A stretch of 64,000 nt of DNA from Euclidia mi (Eukaryota > Arthropoda > Insecta > Lepidoptera > Erebidae), in NCBI GenBank assembly GCA_944739405.2, contig OX123197.2, positions 59,496,047-59,560,046 on the forward strand. The letters run 5' to 3'. Shown here piece by piece: positions 19,490 through 31,378 of the stretch. The translations under genes were made by a program, and so were the position numbers. Position 1 is the first letter of the stretch; each line of letters starts with the position of its first letter. The notes below the pieces were generated by a model, which was not told the DNA's origin, ran no database searches, and saw only the letters and a program-made list of their open reading frames with translations.

Positions 19490-20560
19490 AAGAGACTCAC
19501 GATCGATCCCCAGTTATGTTGTAGCTGCTTTTTGAGATTCATTCAAATATTTCCATAATGAATTTCTTCGATAACATTACTTTCCGAAAGGCACGTACTC
19601 AATCTATGACAGAGATTACATGCGACGATAGTAGCTCCAACAGCTCCATACTAGAAGGCACTACTAGTAGTCTCCCTAATATCTCAAATGATGAAAACGC
19701 TCAGATAAAACCAAAAACAAAAACAAATGAAACAACTAAGGATGCAACTCAATTCGGCACACGAAGAAATTAACATTTTATGTATGGAAAACCAAGAATT
19801 AAGAGAAAATGTACAGTCACTAACATCTAAATATGATATACTAAAAAGGGCTACAAAAAACTTATCATTAGATAATATAACTGATAAAGGTTTAAAAATG
19901 TCTACACCTAAAAACATCAAGCCGAATATGAAAACAACAAAACATACTTCTGCTCATCAATTAGTAAAGCTCAAACATCTACTCAGAAACAAGCCATTGA
20001 TTGCTCAGCTGTTAAACAAAAATCTACGTTATGTACTCAAGTGATGATGGTGATGTAGTACTCAAGCAAGATATGAAAACAGAGATTTCTAACAAGTACC
20101 TCAACTCAACAACAGATGGCACCACGTCAAATTATATTCCACATCAAAGTAATATTTGTTATCCTCAATTACACAACTAAATATTACAAAATAAACTGTG
20201 CATACTTAGTGATAATAATACTAATAACATGCTGAACGCTTCTTTCCCTACACAAAAATATGTCATTATTGTATGCGTAATGCGGGTATATTACAAATGA
20301 TCGATACATTAGATATAAAAATAATGAACTTCACTAAACATGGTTATTGTGTTATATTTATGAGTGAAAGTGATTTCTTGGTGTCATAAAATTATGAAAT
20401 TCTAGTAAAACACATTAAAGGTAAGCTTGATGATATCACAGACACTAATGTCAAAGACTTACTTGTGGGTAGTTGTAGCACTAATATTAAAAGTTAAGAG
20501 CTCTACTTTTAAAAATTCAAAATAAATAGTAAATTCATTTTTTTATGAGTTTTAATGACA
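19490..20560 (+). pseudogene. NLR-A non-LTR element: 5' region and ORF1 N-terminal part
   Basis: ATG at 19558 opens MNFFDNITFRKARTQS. After about 60 codons the frame shifts (near 19735) to one reading QLNSAHEEINILCMENQELR, a Leu/Asn-rich coiled coil, then a basic Lys/Thr tail up to 20044. Beyond this the frame is broken by stops (20045-20500), though phrases such as VKDLLVGSC are readable. Coiled coil plus basic tail fits an ORF1 RNA-binding protein of a Jockey/CR1-type retroposon. The ORF1 C-terminal part resumes at about 25395 after NLR-B. The orientation agrees with the later ORF2 pieces. Confidence 0.6.
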
Positions 20561-20652
20561 TTATTTAATTGATTACAATCAGTACCTGCCAGTATAGTGT
20601 GGACACTCTCCTGCATTAATAAATTCCAATTTGTTACACATTTCACTGCAAT

Positions 20653-21364
20653 ATGTCTCAAGCACTACAAGAGTCCGTGAGCAATTTAAAAGACATGTTC
20701 CTCAAGCGGATGGCAGACTTCGAGGCTGAATTGCCCAAAACACAAGGAACTCCAACCATGCCGGCGTTGGCCTCAGAATTCAGCTCCTTCAAGACCTTCG
20801 TGATGCAGGCTCTGAATGGGCTGCAGAGCCAAATTGAGCTTCTTGAACAAACAGTGGACACAATGGAGATGAGGACCAGGCGTAAAATGTTGCTGCTACA
20901 TGGTGTGACGGAGGGCAGCAAAGAGGATACTGCCAAGGTGGTCGTAGATGTATATAAGCAGCACCTCAAGTGTGATATATCTGTCACTGATATTCGGCGG
21001 TGCCACAGGATGGGGCGCACATCAAACAACCTCAAGCCTAGGCCCATAGTTTTGAAGTTCAACAGCTTCTCTGTACGTGACAGTATATGGTATGGCAAAG
21101 TTCAAGGGCACTGGTGTTACGCTATCGGAGTTCTTGACCAAGCCGCGACATGAAACATTTATGGCTGCACGTCAGAAGTTTGGTGTCTCTCAGTGCTGGA
21201 CCAAGGAGGGAATCATACATGTGCTGGCGCCTGACGGTTCGTGTCATCGGGTCGTCAATCTCAGCGAGTTGAGCAAGATTGAGCAGAAGGACGACGTGGA
21301 GCAAGCTTCAACGGCCGCAAAGCCAGCCACAAAGTCGAAAAGGAACGTATCCCAAAAGAAATAA
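20653..21364 (+). pseudogene. NLR-B ORF1 (RNA-binding protein)
   Basis: The frame from ATG 20653 reads MSQALQESVSNLKDMFLKRM with a coiled-coil-like N-terminus (about 1-75). It is followed by an RRM-like core beginning TRRKMLLLHGV and containing RRCHRMGR and KPRPIVLKF. A frameshift near 21090 moves the rest to the phase reading GTGVTLSEFLTK, ARQKFGVSQCWT and a Lys-rich end (KSKRNVSQKK), stopping at 21364. This architecture resembles ORF1 proteins that coat retroposon RNA as trimers. The C-terminal part is intact except for the shift. Confidence 0.75.
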
Positions 21365-22068
21365 TATATCCTTTGTCTTAATATATTTCCGGTCCAGGTA
21401 GTAACTATAGTAAGTAGATTCAAACATTTTTTCTTGCTCTATACCCACTTTTAAACTTACTTTAATATTTTCAAAATTATTACATTCATTATAACTTTAA
21501 TTTGTCGGTGAACGATATTTTTCTTGTTTTCTGTCTGTCAGCTGTCAAATCTAATAATCTATGAATCTATCACGTACTTGTCAATGTCATGTATAACAGT
21601 ACCTATTTGAATACGAGGCTTTTGGGAATTTCAATGTAACTTATTTTCTTTCTTTTCTTTTTCCCATCTTCATGTATATTTCTTTATTCAATAATTACTT
21701 AAGAGTATTCGCAATAACCCGGACCGATACTTCTCGTTTGTTTTTCTGTTTCTTTCTCTTTGTTTCTTTTTTTGTATGTTTAACATATTTTGATCTTTTT
21801 ATTTTTCCATGTTTTTACCGTTTTTACCCTATTACAATACCTATGTAACTTGATGTCCCTCTACTATAGGCACTACTGGCAGGTGGTGTATTATTGGTTC
21901 TATATATAATTTTTCGTTTTAATTATATATATATATATAGTATTTATTGACATATATTTTTGTTTTATTTTTATATACCTATATTTAATCATATATAATA
22001 TAGACAATAATATATTATAATATTTTATATAAGGATACCGTTATTACATTATTATTATCGCCATTGAT
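21365..22068. other. NLR-B inter-ORF spacer
   Basis: AT-rich, with pyrimidine runs and an (at)n run near 21920-21940. No coding region was seen. Confidence 0.55.
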
Positions 22069-25051
22069 TTGAACGAAATAAGTGACGATAGTTTCCATTC
22101 AATAAGTAGTTTGGATTCTGATGAAAGCTTTTCCAGTGTGCCGTCCCTTGCAGACTGTCTGAATTCACAGTTTTCTGATGTACCTAAAAACTTCAATGCC
22201 GTTCATATCAATGCCCACAGCATCCCGGCACATTTCCCTGATATGCTGGCTAATCTAGACTGTAAGAGTATTCATGCTATCTTTGTTTCCGAGTCATGGC
22301 TAAAGCCCTGTCTGCCATCTACATTATACTCCCTACCTGGTTTCCAACTTATCAGAAATGATCGGGTGGTAAGAGGCGGTGGGGGTGTTGCTATATATCT
22401 TCGTTCATATATCCCTTATTCAGTTGTAAGTATGTCTGCACAGCCTCCCCCGCTTAATGCCGGTGAACATTTATTTCTGGTAGTTGTTCTAAACCACACC
22501 AAAATCCTTCTCGGCGTTTACTATTGTCCTTCATTACGTATAGATTATTTTTCTAGTTTCGTAACTTTATTGGTTAATCTCGTGCCCTCTTACAGTCACA
22601 CTATCATAATGGGTGATTTTAATACCTGTCTACTTAAAAATGATTCCCGCTCTTCTTCCCTTCTTTCCAGTATTACGGCCTGTAATATGACAATACTACC
22701 TTCAAACGCTACTCACCACTTTTCAAATTCTACAGCTTCTCTTCTGGATTTAATCATAGTTTCTTCAAGACAACATGTCGCCATGCACGGACAATACCCA
22801 GCAGACATGTTCTCTTATCACGACTTACTTTTCATATCCTATAAAATCCGCCCTCCTAAGACTAAGCCTAAAATTCTATTGCAGCGCAATTTTGGTGGCA
22901 TGAACACAGATAATCTTCGTAAAGATGCCGGAGGTATCGACTGGATTCCTCTCATGAACTCTAAATCTGTCGATGAAAAGGTCAGCCTCTTTACAAATCA
23001 AATAACAGAACTTTTCGACAAGCATGCGCCTATTCGACCCGTGAAACTAAAGCACCGTCCCTCGCCTTGGCTCACTGATCATATCAAAAAGTTGTTGCAC
23101 AAAAAAGCTGCGGCTAAATTTAGATATAAAATTAAACCCGATGCTTCCAATTTACAAAAATATGTAGATATTAGGAATCACTGCAATAGGGTGTGTAGGG
23201 ATGCACAACGCCAACATATCCATAGTTCTGTAAAAAACGGAGATCCGGCAAAAGTCTGGAAATTTCTTAAAACTCTGGGGGTTGGCAAAGCACGTCTAAA
23301 CACTATTCCTTATGACTTCAATATTGACTTGCTCAATCAACATTTCTCTGCCTCATCCAATATTGATAGGACTACAAAGACAAGCACTATTAATTATCTT
23401 TCATCATTGCCCCTAGCTATTCACCATTCGTCTTTAATCAATTCTCCGATAGTGATGTTAAGAAGAGCATTATATCCATCACGTCCAACGCTGTTCGTAG
23501 CGACTGTGTCAGCCGTAATATGATCCTTCCAATCCTCGATTTAATCCTACCTATAATTTCCCACATCCTTAATTATTCCATGTCCAGTGGTGTCTTCCCA
23601 TCGATGTAGAAGGACGGCTTAATAATCCCAATCCCAAAAACTTCCCGTCCTTCATCCTTTTCCGATTATCGACCAATATCTATCCTACCATTCCTCTCCA
23701 AAGTCCTCGAACGTCTCGCCTACAACCAAATTAACTCGTTCCTTTCTAAAAATAATCTTCTTAATCCCTTCCAGTCCGGCTTCCGTTCGGGTTACAGCAC
23801 AGTTACATCCTTGGTCAATAAATTACGTTATATTTTTATATTACGGTATATTAATTGGTCAATAATTTATAAATCAATAATATTACGGATGACATCAGGG
23901 CTGGTATGGAGGACGGTCAGCTTACGATCTTTGCTTTGCTAGATTTTAGCAACGCTTTTAACACGGTAGATTTTGATATCCTACTTGGCCGTCTACGCTC
24001 TCTTAACATATCTCCTACGGTGGTTGATTGGTTTCGTAGTTACCTGTGTGGCCGCCGACAGCGTATACGCATCGAAAACTCACATTCTTGTTGGTGTGAC
24101 ACAACTGTTGGTGTGCCCCAGGGTGGCGTGTTGTCTCCTTTACTCTTCGCAATTTTTATAAATTCTATATCAAATGATCTTCGCTGTTCCTATCACCTTT
24201 ATGCAGATGATCTCCAAATCTATACGCAGTCGCCATTGGCACAAATGTCACTGTCTATTAGTGTCATTAATAGTGACCTGATGCGTATCAGCAGTTGGAT
24301 CAAATCATTTGGGCTTAAAGTCAATCCCTCTAAAACCCAGGTCATAGTTATTGGGAGCGCAAGAATGACAACGAAAATCGACTGGTCTCAGATGCCTCAC
24401 GTTACCTTTGATGGCACTATTATTCCAATACAGGATAAGGTAAAGAATCTGGGTATAATTATGGATTCTACACTAATGTGGCGATCGCAGATACAAGAGG
24501 TGAGTCGAAAAGCGTTTGCTTCAGCAGGTTCATTGAGAAGACTACGAAACTTTCTCCCTACTGCCACCAAAATTGCACTTGCAAACTCTCTTCTTTTACC
24601 CATTATTGATTATGCAGATGTCAGCTATCTAGATCTCGCCAAAAACCAGCTAGACATACTTGAGCGCCTTCAAAATCTTTGTATAAGATTCATATTTGGA
24701 TTACGCAAATACGATCATATTTCACAATTTCGAGCACAGCTCAAGTGGTTGCCCATACGATATAGCCGGAATGCTCACATTCTTTCTTTGCTGTACAATA
24801 TACTGTTTAGCCCTTCAACTCCTTCCTATCTTAAAGGACGATTCGAATTCCTTCATGATACGCATAACCGTTATTTGAGGTCATCAGAAAATTTGAAACT
24901 GAAGATGCCGGTACATTCCACAACCTTTTATGACAAATCGTTTTCCGTCACTGCTGTTCGTCTATGGAATGCATTACCGCTACATATTAGACAGGCTCAG
25001 ACGGTAACCAGATTCAAATATTTAGTTAAGGAGCACTATCTATCATTATAA
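22069..25051 (+). pseudogene. NLR-B ORF2: APE endonuclease and reverse transcriptase
   Basis: An apurinic-type endonuclease occupies about 22180-22850: NAHSIPAHF, VSESWL (catalytic Glu), VYYCPS, MGDFNTC and FSYHDLLF (terminal Asp-His replaced by HD). A linker with the RT start follows. A frameshift near 23450 and a TAG near 23606 (Trp codon of SGVFPSW) precede the RT fingers YRPISILPFLSKVLER. An extra 60 or so bases at about 23820-23885 break the frame before ITDDIRAG. Then 23906-25051 is open: LDFSNAFNTVD, VPQGGVLSPLLF, catalytic HLYADDLQIY and a C-terminus ending HYLSL. It would nick target DNA and prime its own cDNA. The core motifs are preserved. Confidence 0.85.
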
Positions 25052-25395
25052 TATTTCCAGTTTCTCCCGTTCTACTAAGTATATGTGTATTATATATTAT
25101 TGATGTATGTATATGTATGTATTTTATATATGTATATTTATGCATGTATAAGTATTTATGTATGTGTATGCATATTATCTTAATATTATATAACTTTATA
25201 TATATTTAAATATAATATATATTTATTGGTACGCTTACAACTATCATTTCTTTCCTACCAATAATATCTCCATCCAAAGGTTGCCTGGTAGAAATCGCTT
25301 TTAGCGATAAGGCCGCCCATTGTACTATATTTTATGTGAATTTCCTTAAATATCTATATAAGTGTACAATAAAGAGTATAATAAATAAATAAAAA

Positions 25396-25808
25396 ATAAT
25401 GTCATTCTGTGTTCACCCAATTTTAAGCTTGATTATCGCGCTAATTTATTTAATAATAGAATAGAGGCTTTCAACAGATTGTTATATTTAAGCAATAAGA
25501 AATACGAATACTCTTACTTATTTGACACTATTAAACATCTAAGTTATTCATATGACATTTCATTACTTAAAAAAATACATAGCCTTTTTGAAAAGTTTTT
25601 TAACCATACGATTCATAATAAAAGCTTTAAAAAATGTAACCACAACAATAATACTGATAAGTGTAAACCTGGCACTATACCTTATTACTTTAAAAAGTTA
25701 TCAAATAATGTGTCCGTTCAAACAAAAAATGTAAGTGTATGTATTGATAGTTCTGTTAAATCACCTGTACAGTCTTGTGATGAGAATGTAGACATTTTTC
25801 ATCAATAA
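25396..25808 (+). pseudogene. NLR-A ORF1 C-terminal part
   Basis: Resumes NLR-A beyond NLR-B. The frame reads VILCSPNFKLDYRANLFNNR and from 25479 stays open to 25808 with LFEKFFNHTIHNKSF and a Cys-containing Asn/Lys-rich end. Immediately downstream (25812-25857) is the ORF2 start phrase HQNIAGLLNK, confirming ORF1-ORF2 order. No zinc knuckle was recognised. Confidence 0.55.
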
Positions 25809-25857
25809 TAAATATTTTTATTTACTTCATCAGAACATTGCCGGACTTTTGAACAAA

Positions 25858-26247
25858 TTCAAATTCAAATTATTTATTTGCCTAATATGGGTTTACAGGG
25901 ATCTTAAATTATCAATACAGGGTATCACCATACAACCTTTAAGCATGCAAAATTTCATATTTAACATTAGTAGGTATGTATTAATTTAAAACATTATTGG
26001 ACACAAGTATGTCAGCTAAATATTAAATACTTACATGGGATGTCAGAATTAATTAGAATAATATAAACTAAAAACAAATCCAAACATGTCATACAATTTA
26101 AATAATGCCACAGTCTTGTTTTTATAAAAATCTATCTGTTAGATATTCCTTGACAGAATAGTAAGCTTTGGCAAGCAGTAATTTTTTTATACCACGCTTA
26201 AATATAATAAAATTCGTAAAATTTAATAGTTCTCTATATCTCCATAG
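25858..26247 (-). mobile_element. NLR-C: 5'-truncated retroposon tail
   Basis: 390 bases inserted into the start of NLR-A ORF2, flanked by 'acaaa' at 25853-25857 and 26248-26252. On the minus strand 26247-26105 encodes the end of a Jockey/CR1-type RT ORF with FKRGIKKLLLAKAYYS and VKEYLTDR. A 3' UTR follows, ending in 'aatttgaatttgaa' units. Joining the NLR-A flanks across it restores an uninterrupted endonuclease reading frame, so the boundaries are well supported. Confidence 0.75.
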
Positions 26248-26785
26248 ACAAAGTCGATATGCTTTCTATTTATTTAGATGAGTTGTCAGAAAAAAACCAA
26301 ATAGTTGATGTTTTATGTATCACTGAACATTTTATAATGTCAGGTCATGAAACACATTTATATGTACCAAACTACACTTTAGCAGCGTACTTTAGTAGGA
26401 ACAATTGTAAAAGAGGTGGTTCTTGCATATTAGTACGAAATGGACACTACTGGAAACAGCTGCCTGATGTTTCAATGATCTCAGTAGTTAATGATTTTGA
26501 ATGTTGTGCAATTGAGTTAATTAAATACAAAATGATTATTATTTGTGTATACAGAGTACCAGGGGGAAATTTGAATATATTTTTTTGTAAATTAGAGCAA
26601 TTATTAATTAAAATAAGTAAGATAAAATATGAACATATAATTTTAGCAGGCGACTTAAATATAGATGTATTAAAAAACAATAACAGTACTCTTGAACTAA
26701 AATGTCTAATGCAAGTTTTTAATTTAATACCATCCATAGAGCAGCCAACAAGATTAAAAAGCCAAACTTCAAGCAAACAGACACA
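26248..26785 (+). pseudogene. NLR-A ORF2: APE endonuclease part
   Basis: Continues the frame begun at 25812. It holds VLCITEHF (catalytic Glu), GGSCILV, VYRVPGGN and LAGDLNIDV (Asp-x-Asn), the ordered motifs of a retroposon AP-type endonuclease. It ends at PTRLKSQT, where the sequence changes to the 'gaagtcgg' repeat. The terminal SDH motif and the RT domain are missing here; RT continues near 31590. It would have nicked the chromosome at integration; now inactive. Confidence 0.75.
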
Positions 26786-27555
26786 CAAACAACAACAAAG
26801 CAGACTTCAAACTAATTAGTAAATAGCACATGTAAATAATAGGTAGTATTTTATTAATGTTAAATCTTTATTATTTTTCACTTTTTCATTTTTGAAGTCG
26901 GTTGTTTTTTAACGTAGTTATTTTTATTTAATACTTTTTAGTGAACCTATTGTTGTATTGTCAACTAGTTATAGGTAGACCTACATAGTTATAGGTACAC
27001 CTAAAATATAGATCTCAAGAAACGGGAACGGATAAAAGTAGTCGTCTCTGTAAAAACGCTCTTCGGGACACAGTTTTACGTTCTTGTGAGACTATTAAAG
27101 ATCCTGAAAAACGTGTGTTGGCCAGGAAAGCATATATGAAATCACGTTAACATCAAGAAACTCTTAAACAGTATAATTCTAGAATCGGTAAGATCCAAGA
27201 GCGTCTAGCGAATGAGTCTTTTGAGCAAAGAGCTAATACACTTGGTCTCATTAATAATCGACAAATCATGGCATTACCGCATGATTTACGTCTTTGAAGT
27301 CACCATGATCATCATTGTGCAATTCAAATAGATTTTTGTAATTATTGAGTTCGTATCGCCACCTTCTGACTCCTTCATCGGAGGAGAACGAGCCCAAACT
27401 CTATAAAATGTTGTCAATTAATTACTGAGTTCCTATATTATTCCTATGGCCACCTTTTGATTCCATCATCAGAGCAGCTCTATGTCATAATAACTTTTCA
27501 TTGTCATCCAATTTAAATACGTATACAAAACCCAACACCCGATGTCTGACATATT
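26786..27555. repeat. Lepidopteran 'gaagtcggtt' repeat, left part
   Basis: Contains 'tttttgaagtcggttg' near 26890 and 'ttgattccatcatcagagca' near 27458, phrases I associate with a widespread lepidopteran repeat (possibly Helitron-related). Its other part is 31379-31589, which ends 'gaacctcctcc...gaagtcagttaaaa'. Together they interrupt NLR-A between endonuclease and RT. A weakly coding stretch (27037-27297) lies inside. Confidence 0.5.
27037..27297 (+). pseudogene. Unassigned degenerate coding-like stretch
   Basis: 87 codons with one TAA (27148-27150), reading SRLCKNALRDTVLRSCETIK, then EKRVLARKAYMKSR, and after the stop IGKIQERLANESFEQRA, ending at TGA 27295-27297. It is rich in Arg, Lys and Glu and likely helical. 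I do not recognise the family. It could be part of the repeat's own protein. Confidence 0.3.
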
Positions 27556-27832
27556 TTTTTTATAGAATCAAGCCTGTATCCCCAAAGGGGTAGGCAGAGG
27601 TGTAATATTACACCCACATTTCCCATGAAGTTTTAGGTCCCACGTAATGGGGGGCGAGCCTATTGCCGTACCGGGCACATTACCAGACTCCGTGCTGCTG
27701 CTGAGAATTTCCTAACGGAAAAACCCAATAACACTTTACTCGACCCGGGAATCGAACCCGAGACCTCCCAATACCACGCACACATATATGCCGCGAGAAC
27801 AACGAGGCAGTCTGTCCATTCCTTTTTGAAGT
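27556..27832 (-). mobile_element. tRNA-derived SINE (family A)
   Basis: The minus strand reads a pseudo-tRNA head ('gactgcctcgttg', box B 'gggttcgattcccggg') and the family A body ending 'ctctgcctacccctttgggg'. It is a full-length copy like 59872-60122, inserted in the repeat that splits NLR-A. Confidence 0.8.
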
Positions 27833-27881
27833 TTCTAGAATTTTCTAATTTTTATTCGAAATATTAAAATAATATTTTGAT

Positions 27882-28320
27882 GATGCTGGCGCTGCTGCTG
27901 CATCGGCGGAAATCCTCAAACGACGCAAATACGGAAACCTGGCTGGTAATTACGTTTTTGAGCCGTTTGGGGTCGAAACGCTGGGGCCATGGGGCCCTAG
28001 TGCACGCGCATTATACAAAGAAATCGCCAAAAGGCTGATCGATGCTTCCCGTGACCAGAGGGCTGGTTTATATCTCGCTGAGAGAATAAGCATTGCCATT
28101 CAACGTGGCAATGCTGCCAGCCTTCTGGGCACGCTACCGCTCGACAGCGTTGCGGAGGAATTTATTTTTTTATTATATTTTATTTACTTTTCTTTTCATA
28201 CTTTTGCTTTTTTATAGTTTAGGATAGTTTAGTTATATAATTAGTTTTATTTTATTGTACATTATAATGTTAATCCTACTTAGACCACTTATACTTTAGA
28301 CTGTCTTTGCCAAATAATGA
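27882..28320 (+). pseudogene. Endonuclease retroelement, C-terminal fragment (copy 2)
   Basis: 27882-28170 encodes the same C-terminus as 13720-14000: KRRKYGNL, NYVFEPFGVETLGPWGPSA, AKRLIDASRDQRAG and SIAIQRGNAASLLGT. It lacks everything upstream, including the WD.TCVDT block, as expected for a 5'-truncated retroposon copy. It is followed by an AT-rich 3' UTR like that of copy 1. In this part it is slightly better preserved than copy 1, and it shows the element has moved more than once. Confidence 0.75.
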
Positions 28321-29547
28321 AATAGTCTTCAAACCTTTTTGCTAATTATTATGTTTGACGACCGGCCAGTTTGTCGTGTAGACGCATAAAGTGTAGACGT
28401 CAGTAGTCCTTGGTGACCGTAGTGATGACAATTTGACATGACACCAGCCGTCACAATTATTATTCATTGGAATTTCAACCTTAAGGGTAGGTGAAAGTCA
28501 GAGAGGTTGGACGTTTAGACTCTAGGACCAAGTTTAGACTAGAGAGAACATGCTCACCATATTTCCTTATACCGAACGTGCAACATGTAATGTCAGTTGG
28601 TCTTAGTTGGTTAATCATAACGTCAAATTACGCGTCTCATTTAAAGAGGCATAGACTCCTTACAGACTAATATCATTGACTGCATTCTCTAAATAGCCGT
28701 GCTGTCAAATCTCATCATTAAGGAGTGATGGGATTTGACAGTGAAAGGAGATATCGATGTTTTTGAATGAGAGATAAATACGGAAATAAACTATCGGACA
28801 TGAATGTAAAACTGAATCGTACCCGCAAGCTTCGGCGTGGCAGTCGGTTGCACTCACGCCAACTGGGTTGTCAAAGTAGTTCACTGCTGTACTAATATTT
28901 ACATAAAGGCGAATCATTTGTGCTGGCGGATCACAAATGGGATTACCTACAACTCTAAAAAAATCAAGCAGTGTCCAACGTAAGCGATAGCTAGCAACGT
29001 GATATGATGCGACGCACACAAATTGCCAAAGCCTGCCGCATTAGCCAATCTGGTATAATTCGTAAAATACATAATCTAAGTGACAGTTTCTTAGCATCTC
29101 ATCGCAATGCATCGCTCATTAGTTTATGAATATCTTTTGTCAATCGATTTTATGGCTAAAACGAACAATTAAACACGTGAAATTTTTTAGTACTGTCTGT
29201 CTGGCAAGTCTTTGCAAAGCACTATCCGGCGTCAACAGCAAAAACAATAATTTCAATATTTTAGTTGTTTACTTCTACGGCTTAAATATATCGACACATA
29301 CTAAAGTTAGACATTTGACCAAAAATATTTATCGATAAATCATCACTGTTACGAACAACACTCGGTTTCCTAACTCTATGTTTTGTCTACTGTTTGCCTA
29401 CCACGAAGCTGCTATAAGAGCGTACTGCTAAACCTATCGACAGCTCTTTCTATCATACTGCATGTGCCATTAGAAAGAAGATATCAATAATAGCAACCGC
29501 TGTTGTTATTTAATGTCACTTCTATGCCTTAAGGTTATATTTCTTTG
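28321..29547. other. Stretch without recognised gene
   Basis: No transposon ends, SINE head or conserved domain was seen. The open frame at 28705-29019 (minus) has no family resemblance. 'ttgacat' and 'ttgtcaaat' phrases recur, as in many lepidopteran repeats. Confidence 0.4.
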
Positions 29548-29555
29548 GTGAAAGT

Positions 29556-31370
29556 CAAAGAGATTGGATAATATACATAGAGACCGTCCTAGTACTCCCA
29601 AATTGAACACAGACAACTGACGTGTAAGATACAATTTAGACAATTTTATGCCATCAAATTATATAACCCTAGTGAATTTTCTTTTATAACAGTTATATCA
29701 TGATTTTGAATTTAGCCGTGTAATATTTATATCGACTTTTCAAGTGTTTTAAAAAATCTTATCGATATGTCTATCCACCGTATATTTTTACCTCGTTATT
29801 TTTTAGATTCTATGTGCACGTGATAAAGATTTTTAAAATAAGTGGATTGCTTTAGTAAGTCGTGGAGAAAATTAGGTGCCTAGAAAGCACCACAGAATTT
29901 GTTCCAAGCATTTTACTGCGGAACGTTTTTATAGTAATGACAGATGGCTCCTCCCTTCTAAACATAACAGTGTGAGTGTTTAAATAATTACTTGCTAATA
30001 GTTAAACTATCAGCAACAGTAGTGAATTCCAAAGCTTGTTAGAATCCATCATATTACAAAAAAATTAATGCACCTATAGAAAAAATCTGATCATTCTCTA
30101 CAAAGACATATTTAAAGGACAGTAATTTGAAGGTTTGATAAGAACTGTCTACTTTAATAGTCACGACTACTGAGTGGTTATGCATCAAAATAAGGGAATC
30201 TTCGTTTGAAAGAAATTTTGTTAAATGTCATCTACCCAGAGACCAAAACTCGGTTGTTCTTGTTCGACTAGTGGACTAATAATGTGCCAATCCCAAGATA
30301 AAATCGAAGGGCTAGTCTAGCCACAATTTTTTTCTCTCTAAATATTCTGTGTGTCACATGTATGATCGAAAATTGTCCGATCCCGCACATACATTTTTTA
30401 CACATAGATTTGTATTACCTACACTATGTAATGAGAAAATGTCAATAAAAAGTGATTATTGTGAATAACAAACTTTTGAGGACTATTGAAGATTTTGTCT
30501 GATTTATCTATTTTAAGTTAATTTTTATGTTTTTTGCTTGATAAAATTCATGTCGATTATGTCCTATCCTTGTAAAGAATTAATTTGGATATGCCTTTCT
30601 CAGTTATCATAATGCTTAAGCTATGAGTTTTGCTTTTTTCTTAATTATTTGCTTTCTCTAATAAAAATATGTTATTTGGGGGTGATGATTTATTTATTTA
30701 ATATTTATTAATCCCACTTACAGCAATCATTACAGCTGAAAAACTAACTATAAATAAGTATAAATAAACATTAATGCCGAGGGTGTCGTATGAGGCGACT
30801 AAGAGAAACACAATAGAAGGAAATCTCGAAATAAAACCCTATACGAATACGTCTGGCTAGTGTGGTATAATAGTAGGCCAAACCTCCACAACGGAAGGTT
30901 TAAGACCAGCAGTGGACTGGAAAAGGCTGTTGATGCGTAAAGAAAAATACCATGAAAATTAGAAAATAACGCCTGTTCTACTGAGTACCCATTTGAAACA
31001 AAAATATATAAGTTCAGTTTAAAAATGCAAGTTTGTGCAATAATTATATAAATACTATCCATTAACTAGCGTTCTGACTGCTGTGGACACAAACTTACGG
31101 AATGTATAACATGTACATACTTACTTTTACAAGTCTGTTTGATTTTGAACCTATATTGAAACTTTGATCGATATCGATAGCGAATTTGCTCAATCACTAA
31201 AAAATTAAAAAGTTACGAAATTTGTGTTCAAATGGTCTTTAGCCCTAGCTGACAAACATAGTGCCATCTTCTGCTGGCAACTCTAATTTGTCATATGAGT
31301 GAAGAGTGTAGCTATATTCAATTTGTTCATAAAAATATCGTTCATTCCATGCTTTAGTTATTCTTCCATG
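29556..31370 (+). mobile_element. P-like (THAP-bearing) element, copy 2
   Basis: 1815 bp, the same length as copy 1 at 7519-9333 with small balanced indels. Perfect 8-bp duplication 'gtgaaagt' (29548-29555 and 31371-31378). Starts 'caaagagattgg', ends 'ttattcttccatg'. Because the flanks differ from those of copy 1, the two are independent insertions, which fixes both element ends. The right end read in reverse, 'catggaagaataact', resembles P-element termini; the left end matches less well. Non-autonomous. Confidence 0.78.
29840..29983 (+). pseudogene. THAP zinc-finger remnant, copy 2
   Basis: Same 48 codons as 7802-7945, with TAG where copy 1 has the Trp of ENWVP and one Cys to Arg change (ECF to ERF). 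The ICSKHF signature is kept. Not functional. Confidence 0.68.
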
Positions 31371-31378
31371 GTGAAAGT

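Larger units (their letters stand above)
20580..25395 (+). mobile_element. NLR-B: CR1/L2-like non-LTR retrotransposon
   Basis: A 4.8 kb element with both ORFs, lying inside NLR-A ORF1. It ends in a short (ataa)n tail ('ataataaataaataaaaaa'). The flanks 'aatgacatta' and 'aatgtcattc' are similar, but no perfect target duplication is seen, common for this superfamily. It has ORF1 (RNA-binding), a 700-base AT-rich spacer, and ORF2 (APE endonuclease plus RT). Several frameshifts and a nonsense codon disable it. Confidence 0.75.

Noticed and set aside
20570..25405. Target duplication of NLR-B
   Set aside because: 'aatgacatta' and 'aatgtcattc' are only similar, so I do not claim a duplication.
28705..29019. 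104-codon minus-strand gene
   Set aside because: No family resemblance or conserved pattern; likely chance.
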